NCBI RefSeq assembly: GCF_011317445.1
Contig: NZ_JAAAPL010000001.1
Span: 186,001 to 250,000 of the forward strand
Reading direction: 5' to 3'
From: Chelativorans multitrophicus
Lineage (GTDB): Bacteria; Pseudomonadota; Alphaproteobacteria; Rhizobiales; Rhizobiaceae
DNA: 64,000 nt
A program made the translations under genes and the position numbers. Every line of letters starts with the position of its first letter. Positions within the stretch are counted from its first letter, which is position 1. Below the pieces are notes generated by a model. It saw nothing but the letters and a program-made list of their open reading frames with translations. It had not been told where the DNA came from and ran no database searches. Below are positions 48,374-57,282 of the stretch, in pieces.

Positions 48374-49558
48374 ATGAATCCGACAGACGTGCTCATCACC
48401 GGCATCGGTGTCGTCTCCTCGCTGGGTCTCGGCGCCGACGCCCATTGGCAGGCCCTGACGAGGCGCGAGCCCATGCCCGCGCTCGACCTGGAGCGCTTCT
48501 CGCCCTACATCGTCCATCCCCTTCCCGAGATCGACTGGAGCACGCAGATCCCCAAGCGCGGGGACCAGCGGCAGATGGAGACCTGGCAGCGGCTCGGCAC
48601 TTATACCGCAGGGCTTGCCTTGGAAGATGCCGGGATCAAGGATGACGAAGCGCTCTGCGCGTCCATGGACATGATCATAGCGGCCGGCGGCGGTGAACGG
48701 GACGTGGCGGTGGACCAGGCGATCCTCGATGCATCGCTCACACGCAACGACAATGACGTTCTCCTGAACGAAAAGCTCACGACGGAGCTTCGCCCGACGC
48801 TCTTCCTGGCACAGCTGTCCAATCTCCTGGCCGGCAACATCTCGATCGTGCACAAGGTCACTGGCTCGTCGCGCACCTTCATGGGCGAAGACGGCGCCGG
48901 CGTTTCAGCCATCGAGACGGCGGCGGCGCGGATCCGTTCCGGCCAATCGGCACATCTGCTCGTGGGCGCGGCGTTCCAGACCGAGCATCCGGATATGCTG
49001 CTCGCCTACGAACTGGGCGGATATCTTCAGCGGGAGAAATGGTCGCCCGTCTGGCAACGCAACAAAGATCTGGGCGGCGGCGTGATCACCGGGTCTGGCG
49101 CCGCGTTCCTGGTGCTCGAATCCCGTGAGCATGCGGAAAAGCGGGGCCGCACACCCTATGCCGCCATCGGCCCCGTTGCTTCAGGCCGGGCCAGGCGGAA
49201 AGACACGGACCTGCAGAAAGACTTGGCTGCGATGCTCGCCCCGCTTCAGCAGGATGTCCGGCCGGTCCTCGCAATTTCCGGCGCTTCCGGCGCACATGCG
49301 CCGACGGCGGCGGAAAGGGCAGCGCTTGAGAGCGCGGGAGCCGTGGTTCGCGGTTTCAACACGCTCACCGGGCACTTGAAGGAAGCGCAATTTCCCTTCG
49401 CCGTGGCGCTGGCGGCGCTGGCCGTCCGGCACGGACAAGCCTACCCCGCCTTCGACCCGTCCAGTGAAAAGCCTTTCGAAAGCGCGCCCAAGGCAGCGCT
49501 TGCCACCGCCATCGGCTATGACTGCTTCGAGGGCATGGGGCTCATCGTAGAGGCCTAA
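48374..49558 (+). CDS. fabF2XL: Ketosynthase-fold protein lacking active-site Cys (FabF2XL)
   Basis: 394-residue KAS-fold protein. The nucleophile region reads KVTGSSRTFMGEDGAG with Ser165 where catalytic ketosynthases have Cys. The NAHGT histidine is absent (SGASGAHAP), but the second His region (TGHLKEAQ) remains. It resembles chain-length-factor subunits of type II PKS and would need FabF1XL as catalytic partner. ATG 48374 has GAGGGG just upstream. The fabZXL gene found at this place in Rhizobium is not present. Confidence 0.9.
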   Translation: MNPTDVLITGIGVVSSLGLGADAHWQALTRREPMPALDLERFSPYIVHPLPEIDWSTQIPKRGDQRQMETWQRLGTYTAGLALEDAGIKDDEALCASMDMIIAAGGGERDVAVDQAILDASLTRNDNDVLLNEKLTTELRPTLFLAQLSNLLAGNISIVHKVTGSSRTFMGEDGAGVSAIETAAARIRSGQSAHLLVGAAFQTEHPDMLLAYELGGYLQREKWSPVWQRNKDLGGGVITGSGAAFLVLESREHAEKRGRTPYAAIGPVASGRARRKDTDLQKDLAAMLAPLQQDVRPVLAISGASGAHAPTAAERAALESAGAVVRGFNTLTGHLKEAQFPFAVALAALAVRHGQAYPAFDPSSEKPFESAPKAALATAIGYDCFEGMGLIVEA

Positions 49559-49569
49559 GGAGAGCGTCC

Positions 49570-50838
49570 ATGAAGACCACCGACAGTTTCGGACGCCCGC
49601 TCGTCGCCGTTACCGGCATGGGTGTCGTCACCTCGCTCGGCCAGGGCAAGAAGGACAATTGGCGAGCCCTGACCGGCGGCCAGTCCGGAATCCATCCGAT
49701 CACGCGCTTTCCGACGGATCACCTGGCGACGACCATAAGCGGCATGGTGGATTTTCTGCCGGAGAGCAGCCGCGGCGCAAGCGCTCTTACCTTTGCGCTG
49801 GCGGACTCGGCCGCAGAGGAAGCCATCGGCGAGGCAGGTTTCTCAACGAGCGATTTCGGCGGCCCGCTGTTCCTCGCAGCGCCACCCGTCGAGCTCGACT
49901 GGCACAACCGCCTGCGGCTTTACGCGCAATCCGATCGCGCCAATGGCTGGCGCAGCCTGATCGAGGCGGCGCGGAAGGCAAGCGAACGCGCCCTTTTCGA
50001 TGAGAGCCAGTTCGCCGCGATTGCCGACCGGCTGGCTGAAAAATACGGCACGCGCGGCCTTCCGATCACACTTTCGACCGCCTGCGCCTCCGGCGCCACG
50101 GCGATCCAACTCGGGACGGAGGCGATCCGCCGCGGAGAGTGCGAGCGGGCGCTCGCCATAGGCGCGGATGGCTCGGCCACCGCCGAGGCGCTGATTCGCT
50201 TCTCGCTTCTTTCCGCGCTCTCGACGCAAAACGAGCGGCCGGAAAAAGCTTCCAAGCCCTTCTCCAAGGATCGCGACGGTTTCGTGCTGGCGGAAGGTTC
50301 GGGCGCGCTTGTGCTGGAATCGCTGGAGAACGCTTTGGCGCGCGGCGCCGAGATCCTCGGCATTATCCGCGGCTGCGGCGAAAAGGCGGACGATTTTCAC
50401 CGCACACGCTCAAAGCCTGACGGATCGCCGGCCATCGCCGCCGTGCGCGCCGCGCTCAGCGATGCCGGGATGTCGGAGGACGAGATCGGCTATGTCAACG
50501 CGCATGGCACCTCGACGCCCGAGAACGACAAGATGGAGCATCTCTCGCTCTCGACCGTCTTTGGGGAGCGCATGCGCACGATTCCCATTTCGTCCAACAA
50601 ATCCATGATCGGCCATACGCTCTCGGCCGCGGGCGCCGTGGAGGCCGTCTTCTCCATTTTGACCATGCGCGAGAACACCATCCCGCCGACCATCAACTAC
50701 GAGAACCCGGACCCTGCAATCGAGCTTGACGTGGTGCCAAACGTAAAGCGCGAAGCAGAGGTGGCCAGCGTGCTTTCGAACTCGTTCGGCTTCGGCGGCC
50801 AGAACACTTGCCTTGTCATGGCGCGCGAAGCGGGTTAA
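49570..50838 (+). CDS. fabF1XL: Catalytic beta-ketoacyl-ACP synthase FabF1XL
   Basis: 422-residue KAS II-like enzyme of the VLCFA pathway. All catalytic elements are seen: Cys172 in LSTACASGATAIQLG, His in YVNAHGTSTPEND and His in SNKSMIGHTLSAAGA. It starts 12 bp after fabF2XL, and the pair probably forms the elongating heterodimer for C28 acyl chains on AcpXL. Confidence 0.95.
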   Translation: MKTTDSFGRPLVAVTGMGVVTSLGQGKKDNWRALTGGQSGIHPITRFPTDHLATTISGMVDFLPESSRGASALTFALADSAAEEAIGEAGFSTSDFGGPLFLAAPPVELDWHNRLRLYAQSDRANGWRSLIEAARKASERALFDESQFAAIADRLAEKYGTRGLPITLSTACASGATAIQLGTEAIRRGECERALAIGADGSATAEALIRFSLLSALSTQNERPEKASKPFSKDRDGFVLAEGSGALVLESLENALARGAEILGIIRGCGEKADDFHRTRSKPDGSPAIAAVRAALSDAGMSEDEIGYVNAHGTSTPENDKMEHLSLSTVFGERMRTIPISSNKSMIGHTLSAAGAVEAVFSILTMRENTIPPTINYENPDPAIELDVVPNVKREAEVASVLSNSFGFGGQNTCLVMAREAG

Positions 50839-50868
50839 GCGACCGGCCTGTCTAAAGGACCGGCATTC

Positions 50869-51897
50869 ATGCGTGCATTGCAACTCGTCGCGGACCGCAA
50901 GCTCGAAATCGCGGACGTATCCCCACCCCCTCCCCCCGGCCATGGTGAGGTGACGCTTCGGATCTCCGCGGTCGCGCTCAACCACATCGATGTATGGGGC
51001 TGGCGCGGCATGGCCTTTGCCAAACGCAAGCTGCCGCTTACCGTGGGCGCGGAGGCTTCCGGCCGGGTCGACGCTGTCGGACCCGGCGTCAGCAATCTCG
51101 TGCCGGGTCAGCTTGTATCAATCTATGGCGCGCGCACCTGCGGGCTCTGCCGCCCCTGCCGCGAAGGCCGCGACAATCTTTGCGAGCATGTCGGCGGTGT
51201 GCACGGCTTTCACCTGGACGGCTTCGCGCAGGAAAAGATCAACCTGCCGGCGCGCCTCCTTGTGCCCGCGCCGCCCGGCGTAGACGAGATCGGCGCGGCC
51301 GTGGCTCCTGTCTCATTCGGAACGGTCGAGCATATGCTGTTCGACAATGCGAAGCTTGAGCCCGGTGAGACAATCCTGGTTCATGCCGGCGGCTCGGGCA
51401 TCGGCTCCGCCGCGATCCAGCTTGCCAAACGCATGGGCTGCACGGTCCTCACCACGGTGGGTTCGAACGAAAAGATCGAACGAGCGAAGGCGCTGGGCGC
51501 CGACCATGTGATCAATTACCGCGAGGACCGCTTCGAAGGCGCCGTGCGCAAGATCACCAAAAAACGCGGCGTGGATGTAGTGTTCGAGCATGTGGGCGCC
51601 GATACCTGGGCAGGCTCCATGCTGTGCCTCAAGCGCGGCGGGCGGCTCGTCACCTGCGGCTCGACCTCGGGCGTTTCCACGAATATGAACCTGATGCAGC
51701 TCTTCCAGCAGCAGCTCAAGATCCTCGGCTCCTTCGGCTGCCGCATGGAGAACATGGCCGACGCCATGCAGAAAATGGCAGCCGGGATCGTCGCTCCGGT
51801 CATCGATACCGAGGTCGGCTTTGAGGCCATCGACACGGCTTTGAAGCGCATGGAAGGCCGGGATGTTTTCGGCAAGATCATCCTGCGTGTGGGCTAG
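50869..51897 (+). CDS. adhXL: Zinc-type alcohol dehydrogenase/enoyl reductase of the VLCFA cluster
   Basis: 342-residue medium-chain dehydrogenase. The structural zinc lobe (CGLCRPCREGRDNLC), the Rossmann glycine motif HAGGSGIGSAAIQLAKRMG and a GADHVINYRED segment are visible. In Rhizobium the adh2XL/fabXL gene at this place is thought to serve the VLCFA cycle. The stop codon is inside the left terminal repeat of a MITE-like element. Confidence 0.92.
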   Translation: MRALQLVADRKLEIADVSPPPPPGHGEVTLRISAVALNHIDVWGWRGMAFAKRKLPLTVGAEASGRVDAVGPGVSNLVPGQLVSIYGARTCGLCRPCREGRDNLCEHVGGVHGFHLDGFAQEKINLPARLLVPAPPGVDEIGAAVAPVSFGTVEHMLFDNAKLEPGETILVHAGGSGIGSAAIQLAKRMGCTVLTTVGSNEKIERAKALGADHVINYREDRFEGAVRKITKKRGVDVVFEHVGADTWAGSMLCLKRGGRLVTCGSTSGVSTNMNLMQLFQQQLKILGSFGCRMENMADAMQKMAAGIVAPVIDTEVGFEAIDTALKRMEGRDVFGKIILRVG

Positions 51898-52165
51898 AGC
51901 CTTTCATGGTTAGATTGAACCATTCTGCCGGAGCTGGTTTGGCTCAAGGTCAAGGGATTTGGCGAAGGCCGTATCGGGCATACGGTCGAGCCAAAGCCCG
52001 CTGGAATTGGGCCAAACCGGCGCGGCCCTTTGGGTTTCCGGCCGGCGGGCGCCCACTTTGTCGGCCGGCTTGCCCGATGTCCCGCATCGCGCTGCGCCGT
52101 CCTCCTCGTGGATCGCCGCGCCGGACGAGAAACAGAATTGATTCAATCTAGCCATGAAAGGCTCT
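51896..52165. mobile_element. MITE-like element with 32-bp terminal inverted repeats
   Basis: 270 bp between adhXL and lpxXL. The ends are inverted repeats of about 32 bp, beginning AGAGCCTTTCATGG at the left; the right end is the near-perfect reverse complement, with two mismatches and one indel. The first bases overlap the adhXL stop codon. The interior is GC-rich, carries no transposase and is shared with the degenerate copy at 17521-17716. A target-site duplication is not obvious. Confidence 0.85.
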
Positions 52166-52175
52166 AAGCCCGCCC

Positions 52176-53096
52176 ATGAAGCGCTTTTTCCGCAAGCTCG
52201 GCCGCAGGCTCAAAAACGCCGAGCATTGGCTGACGGCCCAGGTGGCGCTTGCCATGCTGGCCCTGCTGCGGCTGCTGCCGCCTGACGCCTCACTCAACTT
52301 CGCCGAGCGGGTGGCACGCAGGGTCGGGCCGATGACCGGCAGGCACCGGGTAGCGCTCGACAATTTGCACCGCGCCTATCCCCAGAAATCTGCGGACGAG
52401 ATCGAGGCCATTGCCTCCGACATGTGGGCGAACATGGCCCGGCTTGCGGTGGAATATGTCTTTCTCGACAAGCTCTTCGATTTCGACCCGGAGAGGCCGA
52501 ACGCCGGCCGGGTGGAAGTCTCCGGCATCGACGTGTTCCTGCGCGTTCGCGAGGAGAAGCGCCCGCATATTTTCTTTACCGCGCATCTGGGCAATTTCGA
52601 ATTCCTGCCCATCGCGGCGGCAACCTTCGGCCTTCAGGTCACCTCGCTCTTCCGGCCACCGAATAATCCCTATATCGGCGAGTACATCCATAGAACGCGC
52701 CGCACTTCCATGGGCGGGCTGCTTGCCTCGCGCTCAGGCGTTGCGCTCCAGCTTGCCCGAGTGCTGGACGAAGGCGGCAATATCGGCGCGCTGGTGGATC
52801 AGAAATTCATGGGCGGCGCACGCACCCGCTTCTTCGGCCGCGAATGCAACACGAGCCCGCTCGTGCCCAAGCTCGCGCGGCATTACGACTGCGACGTCCA
52901 CCCCGCGCACTGTATCCGACTGCCCGGCGGCCGCTACCGTGTCGAAGTGAGTGAAAAGCTCGACCTGCCGCGCGATGAGGCTGGCGCCGTCGATGTTCAG
53001 CGAACCGCACAATTGCTCAATGATGTGGTGGAGGAATGGGTGCGCGCCGATCCCGGTCAGTGGATGTGGTTTCATAAGCGGTGGCAGATCCGGTAA
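52176..53096 (+). CDS. lpxXL: Lipid A acyltransferase LpxXL
   Basis: 306-residue HtrB/LpxL-family acyltransferase. The catalytic HX4E motif is HLGNFE at 137-142. The conserved segments VALDNLHRAYPQKS, ALVDQKFMGGARTRFFGREC and WMWFHKRW are present. It transfers the very-long-chain acid from AcpXL to lipid A. ATG 52176 lies 11 bp after the MITE-like element, so the element separates it from the rest of the operon. Confidence 0.94.
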   Translation: MKRFFRKLGRRLKNAEHWLTAQVALAMLALLRLLPPDASLNFAERVARRVGPMTGRHRVALDNLHRAYPQKSADEIEAIASDMWANMARLAVEYVFLDKLFDFDPERPNAGRVEVSGIDVFLRVREEKRPHIFFTAHLGNFEFLPIAAATFGLQVTSLFRPPNNPYIGEYIHRTRRTSMGGLLASRSGVALQLARVLDEGGNIGALVDQKFMGGARTRFFGRECNTSPLVPKLARHYDCDVHPAHCIRLPGGRYRVEVSEKLDLPRDEAGAVDVQRTAQLLNDVVEEWVRADPGQWMWFHKRWQIR

Positions 53097-53103
53097 CCCC
53101 TTT

Positions 53104-53523
53104 CTAGTCCGTCACGACGACCAGCGTGTTGGCGGGCCCAATCTCCTTGACGAGCGAATAGAGCTTCGCGGCATTGTCCGGGTGCAGCCGCACGCAACCG
53201 TGAGAAGCCCGGCGGCCAAGCGATTTCACCGCATAGGTGCCGTGGATCGCGTAGCCCCTGTGATAAAAGATGGAAAAGGGCATGGGAGACATATCGTATT
53301 TGCGCGAGCGCCACATGCGGTGCATGCGCGTCGGCTTCCAGCGTCCCCGCGGTGTCACATAGCCCTTGCGCGCGGTGGAGACCGGCCAGCGGTAAAGGAC
53401 CTGGTTGCCCTTCTTCACGGTCATGACCTGCTTGGAAAGGCTTACCCTGGCTTCCAGGCCTGCAGCAGCCGCCTCTCCCGCGAGACAAGCTGCAAGCAGG
53501 ACCGCTGCAGCAAAACTTCGCAC
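53104..53523 (-). CDS. L,D-transpeptidase (YkuD domain), exported
   Basis: 139 residues from GTG 53523, which gives a clean signal peptide (RSFAAAVLLAACLAGEAAAA). A start 15 codons earlier (53568) is possible. The YkuD catalytic motif is seen as YAIHGTYAVKSLG followed by RASHGCVRLHPDNA, with the nucleophile Cys and its His partners. It cross-links peptidoglycan 3-3 or attaches lipoproteins. Convergent with lpxXL. Confidence 0.93.
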   Translation of the reverse strand: MRSFAAAVLLAACLAGEAAAAGLEARVSLSKQVMTVKKGNQVLYRWPVSTARKGYVTPRGRWKPTRMHRMWRSRKYDMSPMPFSIFYHRGYAIHGTYAVKSLGRRASHGCVRLHPDNAAKLYSLVKEIGPANTLVVVTD

Positions 53524-53749
53524 CAACTCTTCATCCTGTGTCCCTCCAGTTGCTCCAAACAGATACAATCTGCAGCTTAATCATAGATGCAAACTCTCCC
53601 TAAAGTTGCATTCTGATTTTCGTAAGATCTTAGGCGAGCAGGCACCGGGGGCCGACGATAACAAGTGCGATCTATTCGCCCTTGGATTCAGGCTTCAATC
53701 ATTGCAGAACATGCACCTTCAATCAGATGCCGGATTTGGGGAGTGACGA

Positions 53750-55231
53750 ATGAGAATGTTTGCACGATCGCTGGCCGCGGCTGTCATTCTGGCCGCTTCG
53801 GCTTCCGCAGCTCTGAGCGCGCGGACAGACCTCGTGCTGGGCGTCGTGCTCGAGCCGCCGCATCTCGACCCCACGGCGGGGGCTGCCGCGGCAATCGACG
53901 AGATTGTCTACGCCAATATCTTCGAGGGCCTTACCCGTATTGGCCCCAACGGCGATGTCGTACCGGCTCTCGCCGAGAGCTGGGAGATCTCAGAGGACGG
54001 CAAGATCTACACGTTCAAGCTGCGTGAGGGCGTCAAATATCACGACGGGACAAGCTTCGATGCCGAGGATGTGAAATTCTCGATCGAGCGCGCGATGGGG
54101 AAAGATTCGACCAATGCGCAGAAAGTGCTCTTCTCGGGGATCCAAACCGTCGAGGTGGTGGATCCCACGACCGTGAAGGTCACGCTCCAGCAGCCGCAGG
54201 GCTCGTTTCTTTACAATATGGCCTGGGGCGATGCCGTTATCGTCGCGCCCGAATCGGCCGACGGCAATAAGGAGAAGCCCATCGGCACCGGCCCGTTCAA
54301 ATTCGGAAACTGGGCAAAAGGCTCGTCTGTCACGATTACAAGGAATCCGGAGTATTGGGGCGAGCCAGCGCGTCTGGAAAAGGCCGAGTTCCGCTTCATC
54401 CCGGATGCAGCGGCCGCCGTGGCGGCGCTGCTTTCAGGCGATGTGCAGGCGTTCCCCAATCTGCAGGCCGGGGACGCGCTGCCGCAGATCGAGGCCGATC
54501 CGCGCTTCAAGGTTGTCATCGGCGCCACCGAGGGCGAGACGATCCTGGCGATGAACAATGGCAAGGAGCCCTTCAATAATCTGAAGGTGCGTCAGGCGAT
54601 CTCTCATGCCGTCAATCGCGACGAGGTGATCCTCGGCGCCACCAACAGCCATGGCGTACCGATCGGTTCTCACTTCTCACCGGCAAATTCCGCCTATGTG
54701 GACCTTACCGGCACCTACCCGTATGATCCCGAGAAAGCCAAGGCGCTTCTGGCCGAGGCCGGCTATCCTGACGGCTTTTCGGCGACGCTGAAGCTTCCGC
54801 CGCCGCCCTATGCACGGCTTGGCGGTGAAATCATCGCCTCCGAATTGCGGGAGGTGGGGATCAATCTCGAGATCATTCCCATGGAATGGGCCCAGTGGCT
54901 GGAGCAGGTCTTCACCAATAAAGAATTTGACCTCACCATCATCTCCCACACGGAGCCGAACGACATCAACATCTATGCGCGCGACGATTATTACTTCAGT
55001 TACCGGAACCCCAGGTTCAACGAGATCATGACGAAGCTCGACGCCACCGTCGAACCCGAAAAGCGAAAGGAACTTTACGGGCAGGCGCAGCGCATCATCG
55101 CTGAGGATGCGGTGAACGTGTTCCTCTTCCAGCTCCCGAAGATCGGGGTGTGGGACGCGAAGCTCGAAGGCATGTGGGAGAATATGCCCATCCAGGCAAA
55201 CGATCTCACCAAGGTGCGTTGGGTGGATTGA
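53750..55231 (+). CDS. Peptide/nickel-type ABC transporter substrate-binding protein
   Basis: 493-residue SBP_bac_5 family protein with a signal peptide (ARSLAAAVILAASASAALSA). The fold starts DLVLGVVLEPPHLDPTAGAA and contains the conserved YTFKLREGVKYHDGTSFDAE segment and the RQAISHAVNRDEVILGAT hinge. A GGGGAG site precedes the ATG. It is the first gene of the importer operon at 53.7-58.9 kb. The ligand is unknown; peptides, opines or glutathione-like compounds are possible. Confidence 0.93.
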   Translation: MRMFARSLAAAVILAASASAALSARTDLVLGVVLEPPHLDPTAGAAAAIDEIVYANIFEGLTRIGPNGDVVPALAESWEISEDGKIYTFKLREGVKYHDGTSFDAEDVKFSIERAMGKDSTNAQKVLFSGIQTVEVVDPTTVKVTLQQPQGSFLYNMAWGDAVIVAPESADGNKEKPIGTGPFKFGNWAKGSSVTITRNPEYWGEPARLEKAEFRFIPDAAAAVAALLSGDVQAFPNLQAGDALPQIEADPRFKVVIGATEGETILAMNNGKEPFNNLKVRQAISHAVNRDEVILGATNSHGVPIGSHFSPANSAYVDLTGTYPYDPEKAKALLAEAGYPDGFSATLKLPPPPYARLGGEIIASELREVGINLEIIPMEWAQWLEQVFTNKEFDLTIISHTEPNDINIYARDDYYFSYRNPRFNEIMTKLDATVEPEKRKELYGQAQRIIAEDAVNVFLFQLPKIGVWDAKLEGMWENMPIQANDLTKVRWVD

Positions 55232-55268
55232 GATCTCGGGGAACCTTGAAGGCTTGCGCTCTACGTGG

Positions 55269-55420
55269 CCCCCCTCTGGCCTGCCGGCCATCTCCCCCAC
55301 GAGGGGGGAGATTGGCTGTGGCAACCTTTGCGCCCCTTTCGGCGCCGGAGATCAGCGAAAACTTTGGCGACAGTTGATCTCTCCCCTTGAGGGGGAAATG
55401 GCCGGCAGGCCAGAGGGGGG
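55269..55420. repeat. Palindromic repeat element between importer genes
   Basis: 152 bp bounded by inverted repeats: CCCCCCTCTGGCCTGCCGGC at the left, with its reverse complement GGCCGGCAGGCCAGAGGGGG at the right. A second hairpin (CTCCCCC-ACGA-GGGGGGAG) lies inside the left arm. No coding potential. It belongs to the GC-rich palindromic families of rhizobial genomes and separates the binding-protein gene from the first permease. Confidence 0.85.
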
Positions 55421-55465
55421 TACGAAAGGGCACCGACGAGCCGAGCCAGAGACGAGGCGGGTTCG

Positions 55466-56422
55466 ATGACCGCCTATCTCCTTCGCCGCCTTGCCATCGC
55501 GGTTGCCACTCTTTTCGTGGCTTCTCTCGTGGTGTTTTCCGTCCTGGAAATCCTGCCGGGCGATCCCGCGCGCCTCATGCTGGGCTTGAATGCCAGTCCC
55601 GATGCGCTCGCAGCCCTACGCACGGAGATGGGGCTCGACCGGCCCCTTGCCGCCCGTTATCTTGACTGGCTCGGCGGGATGATCACAGGGGATTTCGGCC
55701 GCTCGCTCACCTATTCCTCGCCAGTGATCGATCTCGTCAAGGAACGGCTCGCCGTCTCTTTTCCGCTTGCGCTCATTGCGCTCACCCTCTCGACGATTAT
55801 CGCCATCCCGGTCGGTGTTTTCGCGGCGGCAAGGCGTGGGAAGGCGGCCGATACCGTGGCCATGGGGTTGGCGCAGGTGGGCGTGGCCGTGCCCAATTTC
55901 TGGTTCGCACTGCTTCTCGTCTATGTTTTCGCCGTTAGCCTGAGGCTCGTTCCGGCTGGAGGGTTTCCGGGATGGGGCGATAGCTGGGCGAGCCACTGGC
56001 AAGCGCTGAGGGCGCTCATCCTGCCCGCGATTTCCCTTGCCCTTCCCCAGGCCGCGATTCTTGCCCGCGTGACGCGCTCCGCCACGGTGGAGGTGCTGGG
56101 TGAGGATTACATCCGCACCGCCCGCGCCAAAGGGCTGCCGTACCGCAGGGTACTGTGGCGGCACGCGCTGCGCAATGCGATGATCCCCGTGCTCACCATC
56201 ATGGGCCTGCAATTCGCTTTCCTTCTCGCCGGTACCATCATCATCGAAAATGTGTTCTACCTGCCGGGATTGGGCCGGCTCATTTTCCAAGCCATCAGCC
56301 AGCGCGACCTGATCGTGGTGGAAGGCGTCGTGATGCTGCTCGTCGCGAGCGTCATCCTCATCAACCTTGTCGTCGACATTTGCTACACGATCGTCGATCC
56401 CCGCCTGAGGGGCGGCCGATGA
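55466..56422 (+). CDS. ABC transporter permease, DppB-like
   Basis: 318-residue inner-membrane permease with six helices. The N-terminal signature is AYLLRRLAIAVATLFVASLV and the coupling loop is EDYIRTARAKGLPYRRVLWR, the EAA motif. The family motif IENVFYLPGLGRLIFQAISQ also appears. Its stop overlaps the next permease start by 4 bp (ATGA). Confidence 0.94.
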   Translation: MTAYLLRRLAIAVATLFVASLVVFSVLEILPGDPARLMLGLNASPDALAALRTEMGLDRPLAARYLDWLGGMITGDFGRSLTYSSPVIDLVKERLAVSFPLALIALTLSTIIAIPVGVFAAARRGKAADTVAMGLAQVGVAVPNFWFALLLVYVFAVSLRLVPAGGFPGWGDSWASHWQALRALILPAISLALPQAAILARVTRSATVEVLGEDYIRTARAKGLPYRRVLWRHALRNAMIPVLTIMGLQFAFLLAGTIIIENVFYLPGLGRLIFQAISQRDLIVVEGVVMLLVASVILINLVVDICYTIVDPRLRGGR

Positions 56423-57282
56423 GCCTCGATCCGGTTCCCGCGCCTCAGCGCCGACGGATGCGCGGCGCGCTCTCCAACCGCTCGTTCCTGGTGGGGCTCG
56501 TCATCACCGGAGCGGTGATCCTGATGGCGCTCGTCTCCTTTTTCTGGACGCCCTACGACATCACGCGGCTTGCGGTCGCGAACAGGCTTTTGGGGCTTTC
56601 CCCGGAACATCCCTTCGGCACTGATCATATGGGGCGCGACATTTTCTCCATGATCATGATCGGGGCGCGCAATTCCATCGCCGTCGCGATTGTGGCGGTG
56701 GGCATTGGGATGGGCGTCGGCGTACCGCTCGGTACCTGGGCGGCCGCCCGCGGGGGTTGGGCGGATGAGGTGCTCATGCGCGCGAACGACGTGATGTTCG
56801 CGTTTCCCGCGCTGCTTTCGGCGGTGATGATCACGGCCATCTTCGGTCCGGGAGCTGTAAACGCGATCATCGCCATCGGCATCTTCAACGTGCCCGTCTT
56901 TGCCCGCGTTGCGCGCGCGGGGGCACTGGCGCTGTGGCCGCGCGAATTCATCCTGGCCGCCCGCGCCTCCGGCAAGGGCAAGGTGCTGATAACGCTGGAG
57001 CACATCCTGCCCAATATCGCCGGCCTTCTTCTGGTGCAGGGAACGATCCAATTCGCGCTCGCCATTCTGGCGGAGGCGGGGCTGTCCTATCTGGGCCTCG
57101 GCGCCCAGCCGCCCATGCCCTCCTGGGGGCGCATGCTCTTCGACGCGCAAACGCGGATTGCCGTGGCGCCGCATCTGGCGCTTTTTCCGGGACTCGCCAT
57201 CGTCGTCACCGTGCTCGGGCTGAACCTGCTGGGCGACGGGCTTCGCGACGTTCTCGACCCGCGGCTGAGGCAAGAGCGATGA
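56419..57282 (+). CDS. ABC transporter permease, DppC-like
   Basis: 287-residue permease. The N-terminal GTDHMGRDIFSMIMIGAR segment, the EAA loop PREFILAARASGKGKVLITL and the C-terminal GLNLLGDGLRDVLDPRL are standard DppC features. ATG 56419 overlaps the previous stop and its own stop overlaps the ATPase start, so the three genes are translationally coupled. An open frame upstream inside the previous gene is ignored. Confidence 0.94.
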   Translation: MSLDPVPAPQRRRMRGALSNRSFLVGLVITGAVILMALVSFFWTPYDITRLAVANRLLGLSPEHPFGTDHMGRDIFSMIMIGARNSIAVAIVAVGIGMGVGVPLGTWAAARGGWADEVLMRANDVMFAFPALLSAVMITAIFGPGAVNAIIAIGIFNVPVFARVARAGALALWPREFILAARASGKGKVLITLEHILPNIAGLLLVQGTIQFALAILAEAGLSYLGLGAQPPMPSWGRMLFDAQTRIAVAPHLALFPGLAIVVTVLGLNLLGDGLRDVLDPRLRQER

